A DNA stretch of 64,000 nucleotides from Cellulomonas taurus (GCF_012931845.1 NZ_CP051884.1:2728001-2792000); one strand, 5' to 3'. Positions 29,294 to 38,325 are shown, counted from the stretch's first letter. The notes: a model not told the origin generated them from the sequence alone. Numbers and translations: made by a program.

Positions 29294-29635
29294 ATGTCCG
29301 ACAGCCAACTCCTCAAGGGCGTGCTCCCGATGCTGGTCATCGCCGCGCTGACCGAGGCCGAGTCCTACGGCTACCAGCTCGTGGACCGGCTCCGGGCGGC
29401 CGGCCTGGCCGAGCTGACCACCGGCACCGTCTACCCGGTGCTGAACCGCCTGGAACGCGAGGGCCGGATCAGCTCCCGACTGGTGCCCTCGCCCAGCGGT
29501 CCCGCCCGCAAGTACTACCGCCCCACCGACGACGGAGCCGACGCCCTGCGCCAGGCCGCCGCCTCGTGGTCCGCCCTGGACCACACCGTGCGCGACCTGC
29601 TCGCAGCCGCCGACAGCCCGAAGGAGCCAGCATGA
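29294..29635 (+). CDS. PadR-family transcriptional regulator
   Basis: A 113-residue winged-helix repressor. MLVIAALTEAESYGYQLVDR, TGTVYPVLNRLEREG and RKYYRPTDDG are the recognition helix and wing of PadR proteins. ATG 29294 directly follows the promoter; the longer frame from 29258 would cover the operator and is rejected. Its ATGA overlap with the next gene shows co-expression with a membrane protein, a common pairing in which PadR controls a partner membrane or transport gene. Confidence 0.92.
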   Translation: MSDSQLLKGVLPMLVIAALTEAESYGYQLVDRLRAAGLAELTTGTVYPVLNRLEREGRISSRLVPSPSGPARKYYRPTDDGADALRQAAASWSALDHTVRDLLAAADSPKEPA

Positions 29636-30150
29636 CCACCCTGCGCGACCGCCTGCACCGCGACCTGGTGCTGACCCGTTTCTCCTGGGCGATCCAGGAC
29701 CACCCGCACGCCCGCCGACTGACCCGCGAGCTGCGCCGGGAGATCGACGCCACCGCCGCCGAGGTCGGGATGCGCCAGACCCTGGCCGATCTCGGCAGCC
29801 CACGCGCACTCGCCGACGGCTACCTCGCCGAACACGACCGCCCGCTCCCCCGCTGGACCGCCGGCGCGGTGTGGGCCGGGATCGCCCTGGCCTTCGCGCT
29901 CTACACCGGGATGGCCTACGGCTTCGGCACCATGGACGCACTCGCCGACCTGGCCGGGGACGAGGCACTGTCGGTGCAGCGCGGCGTGCTGGGCGCGACC
30001 TTCGTCTACACCGGCGGACCGAGCGAACTGTCCATGGCAGCGTCCCTGAGCTGGGGCTGGTTCGGCCTGCACCTGCTGATCGCCCTGGTCCCGTTCGCCC
30101 TGGGTGCCCGGATCTGGCGACTGTGGGCACCCAAGAGCACGACGGCCTGA
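29632..30150 (+). CDS. Membrane protein with HAAS-like N-terminus, PadR-coupled
   Basis: A 172-residue protein. The N-terminal 65 residues are charged and helical (RLTRELRREIDATAAEVG, LADLGSPRALADGYL), like the HAAS domains that often follow PadR genes. Two membrane helices follow at about 75-95 and 142-165. There is no enzyme motif. AAGGAG lies before ATG 29632, which overlaps the padR stop (ATGA). It may be a membrane sensor or anti-regulator working with the PadR protein. Confidence 0.8.
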   Translation: MTTLRDRLHRDLVLTRFSWAIQDHPHARRLTRELRREIDATAAEVGMRQTLADLGSPRALADGYLAEHDRPLPRWTAGAVWAGIALAFALYTGMAYGFGTMDALADLAGDEALSVQRGVLGATFVYTGGPSELSMAASLSWGWFGLHLLIALVPFALGARIWRLWAPKSTTA

Positions 30151-30167
30151 GCCGAGGTGCGACGGAC

Positions 30168-31226
30168 TCAGACGGTGACGATCTCCAGCGGCATCGCCGA
30201 GTCCACCCCGATGTCCAAGGACGACGGGGCGATCCCCCGCCGCACGATCGCCGCACCGAGCGCCGCGATCATCGCGCCGTTGTCCGTGCAGTAGCGGATC
30301 GGCGGAATGCGCAGGTCGATCCCAGCCTCGGCACACCGCTCGGCGGCCATCTCCCGCAGCTGGGAGTTGGCGCTGAACCCGCCGCCGATCACCAGAGTGT
30401 CCACCCCGTGCGTCCGACAGGCGGCGATGGTCTTCGCGGTGAGCACGTCGGCGACCGCGGCGGCGAAGCTGGCCGAGACGTCGGCGAGCGGGATCTCCTC
30501 ACCGGCATCCCGACGCGCCTCGACCCACCGGGCCACGGCGGTCTTGAGTCCGGAGAAGGAGAAGTCGTAGGCGTGCTTTTCCTGATCCTTGGCCGCCGTG
30601 AGCCCGCGGGGGAACCTGATCGCGGTCGGGTCGCCCTCGCGGGCCAGTCGGTCGATGTGCGGGCCGCCGGGGTACGGCAGTCCCAGCAGTCGACCCACCT
30701 TGTCGAAGGCCTCGCCGGCGGCGTCGTCCAGCGTGGAACCCAGCTCGTGCACCCCGGTCACCACGTCGTCGATCAACAGCAGCGACGAGTGCCCGCCGGA
30801 GACCACCAGCGCCATCACCCGATCCGGGAACAGCCCCTCGACCAGCTCGTCGACGGCGGCGTGCCCGATCACGTGGTTCACGCCGTACAGCGGCTTGCCG
30901 AGGCCGAAGGCCAGCGCCTTCGCGGCGGCCGCCCCGACGGTCAGCGAGCCGACCAGACCGGGGCCGGCGGTGACCGCCACCGCGTCCACATCGGCCAGCG
31001 TCACCCCGGCGGTGTCCAGCGAGCGCTGGATCGTCGGGAGCATCGCCTCCAGGTGGGCGCGGGAGGCGATCTCCGGGATGATCCCGCCGAACCGGGCGTG
31101 CTCGTCCATCGACGACGCGACGGTGTCGACCAACAGCTCGCTACGGTCGGGGTGGGCGCGGACCAGGGCCACGCCGGTCTCGTCGCAGGAGGTCTCGATC
31201 CCCAGGACCAGGGGTGCTTCGGGCAT
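30168..31226 (-). CDS. tsaD: tRNA t6A37 threonylcarbamoyltransferase TsaD
   Basis: Catalytic subunit that transfers the threonylcarbamoyl group to A37 of ANN-decoding tRNAs (352 aa). The start [11 protein letters not shown], the iron-binding NHVIGHAA (HxxxH), SGGHSS and the C-terminal [13 protein letters not shown] and CTDNGAMIA are all present. ATG 31226 gives the standard N-terminus; the longer frame is rejected. Partners TsaB and TsaE are encoded 1-2.5 kb upstream but separated by a nitroreductase gene in the opposite direction, so tsaD needs its own promoter. Confidence 0.96.
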   Translation of the reverse strand: MPEAPLVLGIETSCDETGVALVRAHPDRSELLVDTVASSMDEHARFGGIIPEIASRAHLEAMLPTIQRSLDTAGVTLADVDAVAVTAGPGLVGSLTVGAAAAKALAFGLGKPLYGVNHVIGHAAVDELVEGLFPDRVMALVVSGGHSSLLLIDDVVTGVHELGSTLDDAAGEAFDKVGRLLGLPYPGGPHIDRLAREGDPTAIRFPRGLTAAKDQEKHAYDFSFSGLKTAVARWVEARRDAGEEIPLADVSASFAAAVADVLTAKTIAACRTHGVDTLVIGGGFSANSQLREMAAERCAEAGIDLRIPPIRYCTDNGAMIAALGAAIVRRGIAPSSLDIGVDSAMPLEIVTV

Positions 31227-31278
31227 GGGGACAGGATAAGCCGCGAGGCCAGTGTGATGCTGCTCACGGCAATCATCT

Positions 31279-31295
31279 GGAATGCCGCACATTCC
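31279..31295. promoter_or_regulatory. Inverted repeat in tsaD / nitroreductase divergent region
   Basis: GGAATG and CATTCC separated by five bases, 20 bases before the nitroreductase ATG and 53 bases before the tsaD ATG. It is a short candidate operator between divergent genes; no regulator is adjacent. Confidence 0.35.
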
Positions 31296-31314
31296 GCGGG
31301 GCGTTCACGTGCGC

Positions 31315-31950
31315 ATGACCACTGACACCGCTGCCTCCTCCGCGCTCGTGCCGGACGAGGTCACCGATCTCCTGTTCCGCAACGCGCGGACCGTGAACAC
31401 CTTCGCCGAGGGCGAGGTCACCGACGAGCAGATCCGTGCCGTCTGGGACGTGGTCCGCTGGGGACCCACCGCGATGAACTCGCTGCCGCTGCGCCTGCTG
31501 CTGGTGCGCACCCCGGCCGGTCGTGAGCGACTGGTGTCGCACATGGCGGACGGCAACAAGGTCAAGACCGAGCGTGCGCCGCTGTCGATCGTCGTGGCCG
31601 CGGACGTCGACTTCCACGAGAACATGCCCCGGCTCGCGCCGCACATCCCCGGCGTGCGGGACAACCTGCACGGGAACGAGGCGGGCCGCACCGCGATGGC
31701 CCGCGACAACTCCTTCCTGCAGCTCGGCTACTTCATCCTCGGGCTGCGCGCCGAGGGCCTGCAGGTCGGCCCGATGACCGGCTTCGACGCCGCCGGGGTG
31801 GACGCCGAGTTCTTCGCCGGGACCCCGTGGCGCGCCCTGGCCGTGCTGAACGTCGGCCACGCCCCGGCCGACATCGAGGACCTGGGCATCCCGGCCAGCT
31901 GGCCGCGCCAGACCCGGCTCGACTTCGAGGACGTCGCGCAGACGGTCTGA
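31315..31950 (+). CDS. Malonic semialdehyde reductase-like nitroreductase
   Basis: A 211-residue FMN-dependent nitroreductase-fold protein. LLFRNARTVNTFAEGEVTDE, VRWGPTAMNSLPLRLLLV and GPMTGFDAAGVDAEFF match the RutE/malonic-semialdehyde-reductase branch, which reduces 3-oxopropanoate or related toxic carbonyls; the substrate is inferred. ATG 31315 is used (GTG 31309 also possible). It is the only plus-strand gene between 30168 and 37155 and splits the t6A genes. Confidence 0.88.
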   Translation: MTTDTAASSALVPDEVTDLLFRNARTVNTFAEGEVTDEQIRAVWDVVRWGPTAMNSLPLRLLLVRTPAGRERLVSHMADGNKVKTERAPLSIVVAADVDFHENMPRLAPHIPGVRDNLHGNEAGRTAMARDNSFLQLGYFILGLRAEGLQVGPMTGFDAAGVDAEFFAGTPWRALAVLNVGHAPADIEDLGIPASWPRQTRLDFEDVAQTV

Positions 31951-31967
31951 GCACTGCCGGACGGCCC

Positions 31968-32016
31968 AGGACGGCCCGGGCACCGCGTCACGACGACACG
32001 GTGGCCGGGCCGTCCT
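31968..32016. terminator. Bidirectional terminator, nitroreductase / rimI
   Basis: 18-base arms (31968-31985 and 31999-32016) with one mismatch around a 13-base loop. The right arm overlaps the rimI TAG stop on the minus strand, and the left arm starts 17 bases after the nitroreductase stop. Confidence 0.75.
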
Positions 32017-32461
32017 ACGTCAGGTCCTTGCGCATGGTCCAGGCGTCGACGTTCTCCGGCTGGTAGTACCGCTTGCGCAGCCCGATCTGCTCGAAGCCCG
32101 CCCGGCGGTACAGCGCGAGCGCCGGGTCGTTGTCCACCCGGACCTCCAGGAACATCGCTCCGGCCCGCAGCTCCCGCGCCCGGTCGAGCAACGCGTCCAG
32201 CAGCAATCGGCCCACCCCGCGCCCCTGCGCCTCCGGCCGGGTACCGACCGTCATCACCTGCGCGTCATCGCCGTCGAACCACAGCCCGGCGTAGCCGATC
32301 AACGCACCCTCGGACTCGGCGCCGACGTACCAGCGCCCCGGTCCGACGATCTCCTCCGCCAACGACTGCCGGGACCACGCCCCGGGGCCGAACAGCTCCT
32401 GCTCCATCGCGACCAGGTCGTCCAGGTCGTCGTCGGTCAGCCCCCGGAGGGTGACGCTCAC
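32015..32461 (-). CDS. rimI: Ribosomal-protein-S18-alanine N-acetyltransferase RimI
   Basis: A 148-residue GNAT acetyltransferase that N-acetylates S18 or other proteins. The acetyl-CoA loop QGRGVGR, strand VMTVGTRPE, FLEVRVDNDPALALYRRAGF and IGLRKRYYQP match RimI. The GTG start overlaps the tsaB stop (GTGA). The tsaE-tsaB-rimI order is widely conserved, and in some species rimI is fused to t6A genes. Confidence 0.93.
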   Translation of the reverse strand: MSVTLRGLTDDDLDDLVAMEQELFGPGAWSRQSLAEEIVGPGRWYVGAESEGALIGYAGLWFDGDDAQVMTVGTRPEAQGRGVGRLLLDALLDRARELRAGAMFLEVRVDNDPALALYRRAGFEQIGLRKRYYQPENVDAWTMRKDLT

Positions 32462-33162
32462 GCGGTGGCCCGCTTCGCCGCGGCGGAGGGCACCGCATCC
32501 GGGCGGCGCAGGTACAGCGGCTCGGTCGACAGCTGGACCGACGCCTCCGGCAGCGGCAGATCGGGGCTGGCGGCGATCCCCTCGGCCAGCCGCGCCTGGG
32601 CCACCCGGGCCAGGTCCGCGGGGTCCAGCGCGCCGACCTCGGCACCGGCCGGCAACAGCTCCGGGTACAAGGACGTTCCGGGCCCGACGACCACGACGCC
32701 GTCGATCCGCTCGGCCACCGCCTCCGGCGACTCGACCCCCGGGCCGTCCACCAGCTCCACCGAGCCGACCACCGCGCGGTACCGCGCCCAGTAGACCTCC
32801 TTGCGCCGCGCGTCCGAGACGACCAGCACCTCGTCCGTCTCCCCGCCACGCACCGCCGCCAGGGCCAACGCGTCCAGCGACGAGACCCCGTGCACCGGGA
32901 TGCCCAGCGCCATGCCGAGGGTGCGCGCGGTGACCAGCCCGACCCGCAGGCCGGTGAACGGTGCCGGACCGGTCCCGGCGACGATGCCCGTCAGCTCGGA
33001 ACGATCCACCCCCGCCTCGCCGAGCACCTGCTCGATCAGCGGGGTGAGCAGCTCCGCGTGCCGCCGGGGTTCACCGGAGGAACGGGTGGCCAGGGTGCGA
33101 CCGTCGTCGGCCACCACGGCGGCGGAGGCGGCGGACGAGGTGTCCAGGGCGAGCAACGGCAC
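32458..33162 (-). CDS. tsaB: t6A biosynthesis protein TsaB
   Basis: Non-catalytic ASKHA-fold partner of TsaD in t6A synthesis (234 aa). LLALDTSSAASAAVV, HAELLTPLIEQVL and GTGPAPFTGLRVGL are the expected N-terminal motifs. GTG 33162 has GAGGAG seven bases upstream. It lies 21 bases after tsaE and overlaps rimI, within the operon that starts at the NAD(P)HX repair gene. Confidence 0.94.
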   Translation of the reverse strand: MPLLALDTSSAASAAVVADDGRTLATRSSGEPRRHAELLTPLIEQVLGEAGVDRSELTGIVAGTGPAPFTGLRVGLVTARTLGMALGIPVHGVSSLDALALAAVRGGETDEVLVVSDARRKEVYWARYRAVVGSVELVDGPGVESPEAVAERIDGVVVVGPGTSLYPELLPAGAEVGALDPADLARVAQARLAEGIAASPDLPLPEASVQLSTEPLYLRRPDAVPSAAAKRATA

Positions 33163-33183
33163 GGCGGTTCTCCTCGGAACGGG

Positions 33184-33669
33184 TCAGACGGTGGGCAGCT
33201 GGACGTCGCGCCAGCGCTCGCCCACGGCGGTGATGGTCAACTGTCGGGTGCCGGCTGCGGCGTCCTCGGCGAGCGGGTCGCCGCCGTGCGGACGGCGCAG
33301 CGCGATCTCCAGGCGGTCCTGCGCCAACTGCTCGACCAGGCCCTCGCCCCACTCGACCACGGTGACCGACTCCTCCAGCGAGGTGTCCAGGTCCAGGGCG
33401 TCGACCTCGTCCAGCGAACCGAGCCGGTAGGCGTCCACGTGCACCAGCGCCGGACCGTCGGCCAGGGACGGGTGCACCCGGGCGATGATGAACGTCGGCG
33501 AGGCGACGGTGCCCCGCACGTGCAGCCCGGCCCCGATCCCCTGGGTCAGCGTCGTCTTGCCGGCACCGAGGTCACCGGTGAGCACCAGCAGGTCACCGGG
33601 CCGCAGCAGTCCGGCCAGCGCCTCGCCGTAGGCCCGGGTGCTGTCGGCGTCCGGCAGCTCGATGATCAT
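33184..33669 (-). CDS. tsaE: t6A biosynthesis ATPase TsaE
   Basis: Small P-loop ATPase (161 aa) that resets the TsaB-TsaD complex. Walker A is GDLGAGKTTL, followed by SPTFIIARVH, HVDAYRLGSLDEV and VVEWGEGL. ATG 33669 overlaps the alr stop (ATGA). The C-terminal 30 residues are variable. Confidence 0.95.
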   Translation of the reverse strand: MIIELPDADSTRAYGEALAGLLRPGDLLVLTGDLGAGKTTLTQGIGAGLHVRGTVASPTFIIARVHPSLADGPALVHVDAYRLGSLDEVDALDLDTSLEESVTVVEWGEGLVEQLAQDRLEIALRRPHGGDPLAEDAAAGTRQLTITAVGERWRDVQLPTV

Positions 33670-34856
33670 CGGTCGCTCTCCTGTGTCGTCTCGTCGTCCA
33701 CGTACACCCGAGGGACCCTGCCCCCGAGCCGAGTCACGATCTCATAGCTGATGGTGTCCGCCGCCCGCGCCCAGTCCTCGGCGGAGGGGCCGCCCCGGCC
33801 GAAGAGCACCACCCGGTCCCCGGCCACCTCGGTCGCCTCCGGGCCCAGGTCCACCATGAACTGGTCCATGCACACCCGCCCGGCGATCGATCGGCGGCGG
33901 CCCGAGATCCCGAGCGGCGCGCCCGGTGCCCCGTCCACCCCGGAGGCGTGGCGCGGGATCCCGTCGCCGTAGCCGAGCGGCACCACCCCGACCGTGGTCG
34001 CCGTCGGCGTCACGTACTGGTGTCCGTAGGACATCCCGTGACCGGCGGGCAGCCGCTTCACGGTCGCCAGCTCCGCCTCCAGGGTCATCGCCGGGATCAG
34101 ACCGAAGTGCTCCGGGCCGCCGATCTGCGGCACCGGGCTCAGGCCGTAGAGCGCCAGCCCCGGTCGCACCAGGTCCAGATGCAGCTCCGGTGCCGTCAGG
34201 GTCGCCGCCGACGCCGCGATGTGCCGCAGCTCCGGGTCGATCCCCCGCGAGCGGGCCGCCGCCACCGCGGCGTGCAGCACCTCGAGCTGGTGGTCCAGAG
34301 TCGGGTGGCCCGGCGTGTCGGCGAAGGCCAGGTGACTGAACAGCCCCGAGACGGTCAGCACTCCCTCGTCCCGCAGCCGAGCGACCGCGTCGAGCACGGC
34401 GGGCAGATCGTCCGGGGTCAGCCCGTTGCGACCCAGTCCGGTGTCCACCTTGAGCTGCACCCGGGCGGTGCGACCGGTGGCCCGGGCCGCCGCGGCGATC
34501 TCCGCCACCGCCCACGGGGCCGACACCGCCAGGTCGACCTCCGCCTCCACCGCCAGGTGCAGCGGGGCGCCGGGGGCGTACAGCCAGGTGAGGATCCGAG
34601 CGTCGATCCCCGCCGCACGCAGCGCCAGCGCCTCGGTCAGCTGAGCCGCGCCGAGCCAGGTGACCCCGCCCTGCACCGCCGCACGGGCCACCGGGACCAG
34701 TCCGTGGCCGTAGGCATCCGCCTTGACCACGGCCATCACCGCGGGCGGGACGGCACCGGCGGTCTGCGCCGCCTCGGCGGTGATCCGGCGGAGGGTCCGG
34801 GCGTTGGCGCGGATCGCCCCCAGATCGACCACGGCACGTGCGGGGAACAAGCTCAC
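33666..34856 (-). CDS. alr: Alanine racemase
   Basis: PLP-dependent enzyme making D-alanine for peptidoglycan (396 aa). The PLP Lys lies in MAVVKADAYGHG, the catalytic Tyr region is GMSYGHQY, and GLGRNGL, GLFSHLAFAD and RVCMDQFMVDLG match the family. GTG 34856 precedes SLFPARAVVDLGAIRAN, the normal N-terminus; the long open frame upstream reads antisense-like through the kinase gene and is rejected. It is coupled to tsaE by ATGA. Confidence 0.95.
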   Translation of the reverse strand: MSLFPARAVVDLGAIRANARTLRRITAEAAQTAGAVPPAVMAVVKADAYGHGLVPVARAAVQGGVTWLGAAQLTEALALRAAGIDARILTWLYAPGAPLHLAVEAEVDLAVSAPWAVAEIAAAARATGRTARVQLKVDTGLGRNGLTPDDLPAVLDAVARLRDEGVLTVSGLFSHLAFADTPGHPTLDHQLEVLHAAVAAARSRGIDPELRHIAASAATLTAPELHLDLVRPGLALYGLSPVPQIGGPEHFGLIPAMTLEAELATVKRLPAGHGMSYGHQYVTPTATTVGVVPLGYGDGIPRHASGVDGAPGAPLGISGRRRSIAGRVCMDQFMVDLGPEATEVAGDRVVLFGRGGPSAEDWARAADTISYEIVTRLGGRVPRVYVDDETTQESDR

Positions 34857-34891
34857 CGGGACAGTTTCGCACCCTCGGCCGGTGGGCCGCC

Positions 34892-35521
34892 TCAGCCGAC
34901 CCGCACCACCCGATCGGCCCGGGCCGCCGTGGCGGCGACCAGCTCCGCATTGGCCTGATCGGGTCCGCGGGTCCACTCCCGGGCAGCGGTCGGCGACTTC
35001 CCTGTGGCGACATGTCGCCGTTCCAGCCGGTCCAGCCGCAGGTCCTCGTCCACCTGGACGAACCAACACTCGTCCAGCAGCCCGCGCACCGGCCCAAAGC
35101 CGTGCTCGTCCAGCAGGAGATAGTTCCCCTCGGTGATGACCAGCGGTGCCTCCGGCGGCACCGGGATCGCCCCGGCCACCGCGTTGTGCAGATCCCGTCG
35201 GTACTCGGGTGCGTACACCGTCTCGGTCGCCGAGCGCAGCCGGCGCAGCAGGGCGACGTAGCCCGCCGCGTCGAAGGTGTCCGGCGCCCCCTTGCGGCCC
35301 GCCCGGCCGGTCCGGTCCAGCTCGGACTGGGCCAGGTGGAAGCCGTCCATCGGCACCACGACGCACCGGCCGGGGAAGGCCGCCAGCAGTGCCGCCGCGA
35401 GGGTCGACTTGCCCGCCCCCGGGGCACCCGCGATCCCGATCAGGTGGCGACCACCCGCCGCCAACAAGTCCGCCACCCGCGCGCGCAGCGCCTCCGGCAG
35501 CGCCGGGTCCGCACCGGTCAT
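34892..35521 (-). CDS. P-loop nucleoside/sugar kinase-like protein
   Basis: A 209-residue kinase of the uridine kinase/PanK-like P-loop family. Walker A is GAPGAGKST, followed by VVPMDGFHLAQSELDR, GAPDTFDAAGY and VITEGNYLLLDE. The best resemblance is to the nucleoside/nucleotide kinase or fructose-transport kinase-like group; the phosphate acceptor is unknown. ATG 35521 overlaps the NAD(P)HX gene stop (ATGA), and alr starts 35 bases downstream, so it is part of the same operon. A role close to NAD(P) or pantothenate metabolism is only a guess from context. Confidence 0.82.
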   Translation of the reverse strand: MTGADPALPEALRARVADLLAAGGRHLIGIAGAPGAGKSTLAAALLAAFPGRCVVVPMDGFHLAQSELDRTGRAGRKGAPDTFDAAGYVALLRRLRSATETVYAPEYRRDLHNAVAGAIPVPPEAPLVITEGNYLLLDEHGFGPVRGLLDECWFVQVDEDLRLDRLERRHVATGKSPTAAREWTRGPDQANAELVAATAARADRVVRVG

Positions 35522-37155
35522 CGCTCGGCCGCCGCGAGCAGCTCCGCGACCGTCCCCGGCACCGCCTCGGCCACGTCCAGCGCCACGATCGGTCCGCCGG
35601 GATTCGCCCGGCGGGCCGCCCGCCCGTGCACCAGCGCCGCCACCGCCGCCAGGGTCGCGGTGACCGACGGGTCCTCGACCACCTCGGTCGCGCGGCCCGC
35701 CAGCAACGCACCGAGCACCCCCGACAGCACGTCACCGGCCCCGGCGGTCGCCAGCCACCCCGGTCCGTCGGCCTGGCTGAGGCACGCCCCCTGCGCGCCG
35801 ACCACCACCGTCGTCGCCCCCTTGAGCAACACCGTCGCGCCGGTCAGCTCCTGCGCCCGGCGTGCCCAGCGCACCGGCTCACGCTCCACCGCCGCGCGGT
35901 CCACCTGCACGCCACGTCCGACCAGCAGCGTCGCCAGCTCCCCGGCGTGCGGGGTCAGGACACACGACGGCGCCAGCCGTTCCGGCAGCAGGCTCAGCGC
36001 ACCGGCATCGGCCACCACCGGCTGCCCCGCCGCGAGCGCCGCCGCCAACGACTGCCGCACCCCATCCGCCTGCTCGCCGTCCTCCGGGTCCACTCCGGGT
36101 CCGACCAGCCACGCCTGCACCCGGCCGGTCCCGTGCACCACCTCCGGCCGAGCCGCCAGCACCGCATCCACCACCCGGTCCGGTCCCTGGAAGCGGATCA
36201 TCCCGACCCCGGACCGGGCGGCGGCGGTCACCGCGAGCACCGCCGCCCCCGGGTACCGCGCGGTCCCGGCCACCACACCGAGCACACCGCGGGTGTACTT
36301 GTGGTCACCGGTGCCCGGCACCGGCCACAGCGCCGCCACATCCGTGGGGTCGAGGCGGATCACCGCCGCACGCTCCGGATCCAGCGGCAGACCCAGGTCG
36401 ACCGGCCACACCGTGCCGGCCAGCGCGCTCGCCGGGGGAAGCAGCAGCCCCGCCTTCACCCCGCCGAAGGTCACCGTCAGGTCCGCGGGGAGGACGGTGC
36501 CGTCGGTGGGCAGCGCCCCATCGTCCACACCGATCCCGCTGGGCAGGTCCACCGCCACCACCAGCGGCCCCCCGGCCGCCGGATCATCCCGGTCGGTCAG
36601 CGTCTGCGCGAGCACCGCGGTCAGCACCCCGGCCACACCACGGGGCGCACCGGAACCGCCGATGCCGAGCAGCCCGTCCAACAGCACGTCGGCGGTGGCT
36701 GCCTCGGCGGCGGCGTCCCCGGCCCACAGGGTCGGCAGGGCGGCCCCGGCACGGGGACCGTCCGAGGCGCCCGATGCGTCGGTCTCCTGCGACCCCTCGT
36801 CCGGGCCCGCGTTCCCGCCCGCCTCGTCCAGCCCGTCCGTGACCAGCACCGCCCGCCCCCCGGCCCGGCGCAGTGCGGCCAGCCCCTCGGCATGCGGCGA
36901 CCCGGTGCACAGCGCGAGGACCCGCACCCCACGCCGGGCCAGCAGAGCTCCGGCGTGCAGGGTGTCGCCGCCGTTGTTCCCGGCCCCGACCAGCAGCACC
37001 GCCGTCGACCCCACCACCCGGCCACGACGTGCTGCCAGCTCCCCCGCCACCGCGCCCGCCAGCGCGAAGGCAGCGTGCTGCATCAGCGGTCGCCCGGCGG
37101 TCAGCAAGGGTTCCTCGGCGGCCCGGATCTGTGCGGCGGTGTACCCGTGGATCAT
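35518..37155 (-). CDS. nnr: Bifunctional NAD(P)HX epimerase/dehydratase
   Basis: Repairs hydrated NADH and NADPH. The 545-residue protein has an N-terminal epimerase domain (about 1-215; VGAGNNGGDTLHAG, VVAVDLPSGIGVDDG) and a C-terminal ribokinase-like dehydratase (about 230-545; DHKYTRGVLGVVAG, LTPHAGELA, LLKGATTVVV, and the catalytic GAGDVLSG). ATG 37155 starts the conserved HGYTAAQIRAAE. A Gly/Asp-rich insert sits near residues 110-135. It is the first gene of a six-gene minus-strand operon to rimI and is divergent from the F420-type oxidoreductase with 54 bases between. Confidence 0.95.
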   Translation of the reverse strand: MIHGYTAAQIRAAEEPLLTAGRPLMQHAAFALAGAVAGELAARRGRVVGSTAVLLVGAGNNGGDTLHAGALLARRGVRVLALCTGSPHAEGLAALRRAGGRAVLVTDGLDEAGGNAGPDEGSQETDASGASDGPRAGAALPTLWAGDAAAEAATADVLLDGLLGIGGSGAPRGVAGVLTAVLAQTLTDRDDPAAGGPLVVAVDLPSGIGVDDGALPTDGTVLPADLTVTFGGVKAGLLLPPASALAGTVWPVDLGLPLDPERAAVIRLDPTDVAALWPVPGTGDHKYTRGVLGVVAGTARYPGAAVLAVTAAARSGVGMIRFQGPDRVVDAVLAARPEVVHGTGRVQAWLVGPGVDPEDGEQADGVRQSLAAALAAGQPVVADAGALSLLPERLAPSCVLTPHAGELATLLVGRGVQVDRAAVEREPVRWARRAQELTGATVLLKGATTVVVGAQGACLSQADGPGWLATAGAGDVLSGVLGALLAGRATEVVEDPSVTATLAAVAALVHGRAARRANPGGPIVALDVAEAVPGTVAELLAAAER

Positions 37156-37196
37156 GGGCCCATCCTGTCCGAGCCGCCGGGACCGCGCGACGGGGT

Positions 37197-37202
37197 TAGG
37201 TT
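37197..37202 (+). promoter_or_regulatory. Candidate -10 box of the LLM oxidoreductase gene
   Basis: TAGGTT ends seven bases before ATG 37210, which would place the transcription start on the ATG. No ribosome site is present, as expected for a leaderless message. No clear -35 was found. Confidence 0.45.
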
Positions 37203-37209
37203 CGTCACC

Positions 37210-38196
37210 ATGCGCTTCGGACTCTTCATCCCCCAGGGTTGGCGGCAGGATCTCACCGGCATCGCACCGGCCGAGCACTGGGCCGTCATGCACGACCTCG
37301 CCCAGCACGCCGACACCGGTGACGTCTGGGACTCGATCTGGGTCTACGACCACTTCCACGCGGTGCCCGAGCCCAACGGCGAGGCGACCCACGAGGCGTG
37401 GAGCCTGATCAACGCCTACGCCGCCACCACCCGCCGGGTGAAGCTCGGCCAGATGTGCACCTGCATGTCCTACCGCAACCCCGCCTACCTCGCGAAGGTC
37501 GCCGCCACCGCCGACCTGATCAGCGGCGGGCGGGTGCAGATGGGCATCGGCGCCGGGTGGTACGAGCACGAGTGGCGCGCCTACGGCTACGGCTTCCCCT
37601 CCGCCGGGGAGCGGATCGCCGCACTGGACGAGGGTGTCCAGATCATGAAGCAGATGTGGACCAACGGCGTGGCCACCCTCAACGGGACGCACTACCAGGT
37701 CGACGGCGCCCAGCTCGCCCCGCTGCCGATCCAGGTCGACGGCCCGCCGCTGTGGATCGCCGGAGGCGGCGAGAAGAAGACCCTCCGGATCGCCGCCGAG
37801 CACGCGCAGTTCACGAACTTCGACGGCACCCCGGCCGGGTTCGCCCACAAGTCCACCGTGCTCCAGGAGCACTGCGCCGCCATCGGCCGCAACTACGACG
37901 AGATCACCCGCTCGGCCAACTACAACGTGGTGATCGGTGCCACTGAGGCCGAGGTGGACGACAAGATCGCCTGGGTCGAGGAGCACTACGCGAACACCGT
38001 CCCGGACAAGGCACCCGGCCTGGCCGAGGACTTCCGCAACGGACCGCTGGTCGGCACCCCCGAGCAGATCGTGGAGAAGCTCACCGAGCTGAACGACCTC
38101 GGCATGACCTACGCGATCTGCTACTTCCTCGACGCCGCCTACGACCGCAGCAGCATCGAGCTCTTCGAGCGCGAGGTCGCCCCGGCCCTGCGCTGA
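37210..38196 (+). CDS. LLM class F420-dependent oxidoreductase
   Basis: A 328-residue luciferase-like monooxygenase-fold protein that probably uses coenzyme F420 (or FMN). MRFGLFIPQGWR, SIWVYDHFH, RVKLGQMCTCMSYRNPA, ADLISGGRVQMGIGAGWYEHE and GTPEQIVEKL are typical. The substrate is unknown. ATG 37210 is at the conserved N-terminus. After the stop comes a repeat-rich, gene-free spacer, so it appears monocistronic. Confidence 0.9.
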   Translation: MRFGLFIPQGWRQDLTGIAPAEHWAVMHDLAQHADTGDVWDSIWVYDHFHAVPEPNGEATHEAWSLINAYAATTRRVKLGQMCTCMSYRNPAYLAKVAATADLISGGRVQMGIGAGWYEHEWRAYGYGFPSAGERIAALDEGVQIMKQMWTNGVATLNGTHYQVDGAQLAPLPIQVDGPPLWIAGGGEKKTLRIAAEHAQFTNFDGTPAGFAHKSTVLQEHCAAIGRNYDEITRSANYNVVIGATEAEVDDKIAWVEEHYANTVPDKAPGLAEDFRNGPLVGTPEQIVEKLTELNDLGMTYAICYFLDAAYDRSSIELFEREVAPALR

Positions 38197-38325
38197 CCCC
38201 GCGCCTCATGCGCATGCATGCGCGGGCGGGCGGGTGGGCGCGCGGGGTCCTGCACGCGCGCACCCCCGCACGCGAGCACGCATCCCTGCACCCGCCCCGC
38301 CCCCCGCTGCGCGCGCACCCACGCA

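Noticed and set aside
34857..35735. Upstream extension of alr giving a 689-codon protein
   Set aside because: The extra part is an out-of-frame reading of the kinase and NADHX genes; alr homology starts at the GTG at 34856.
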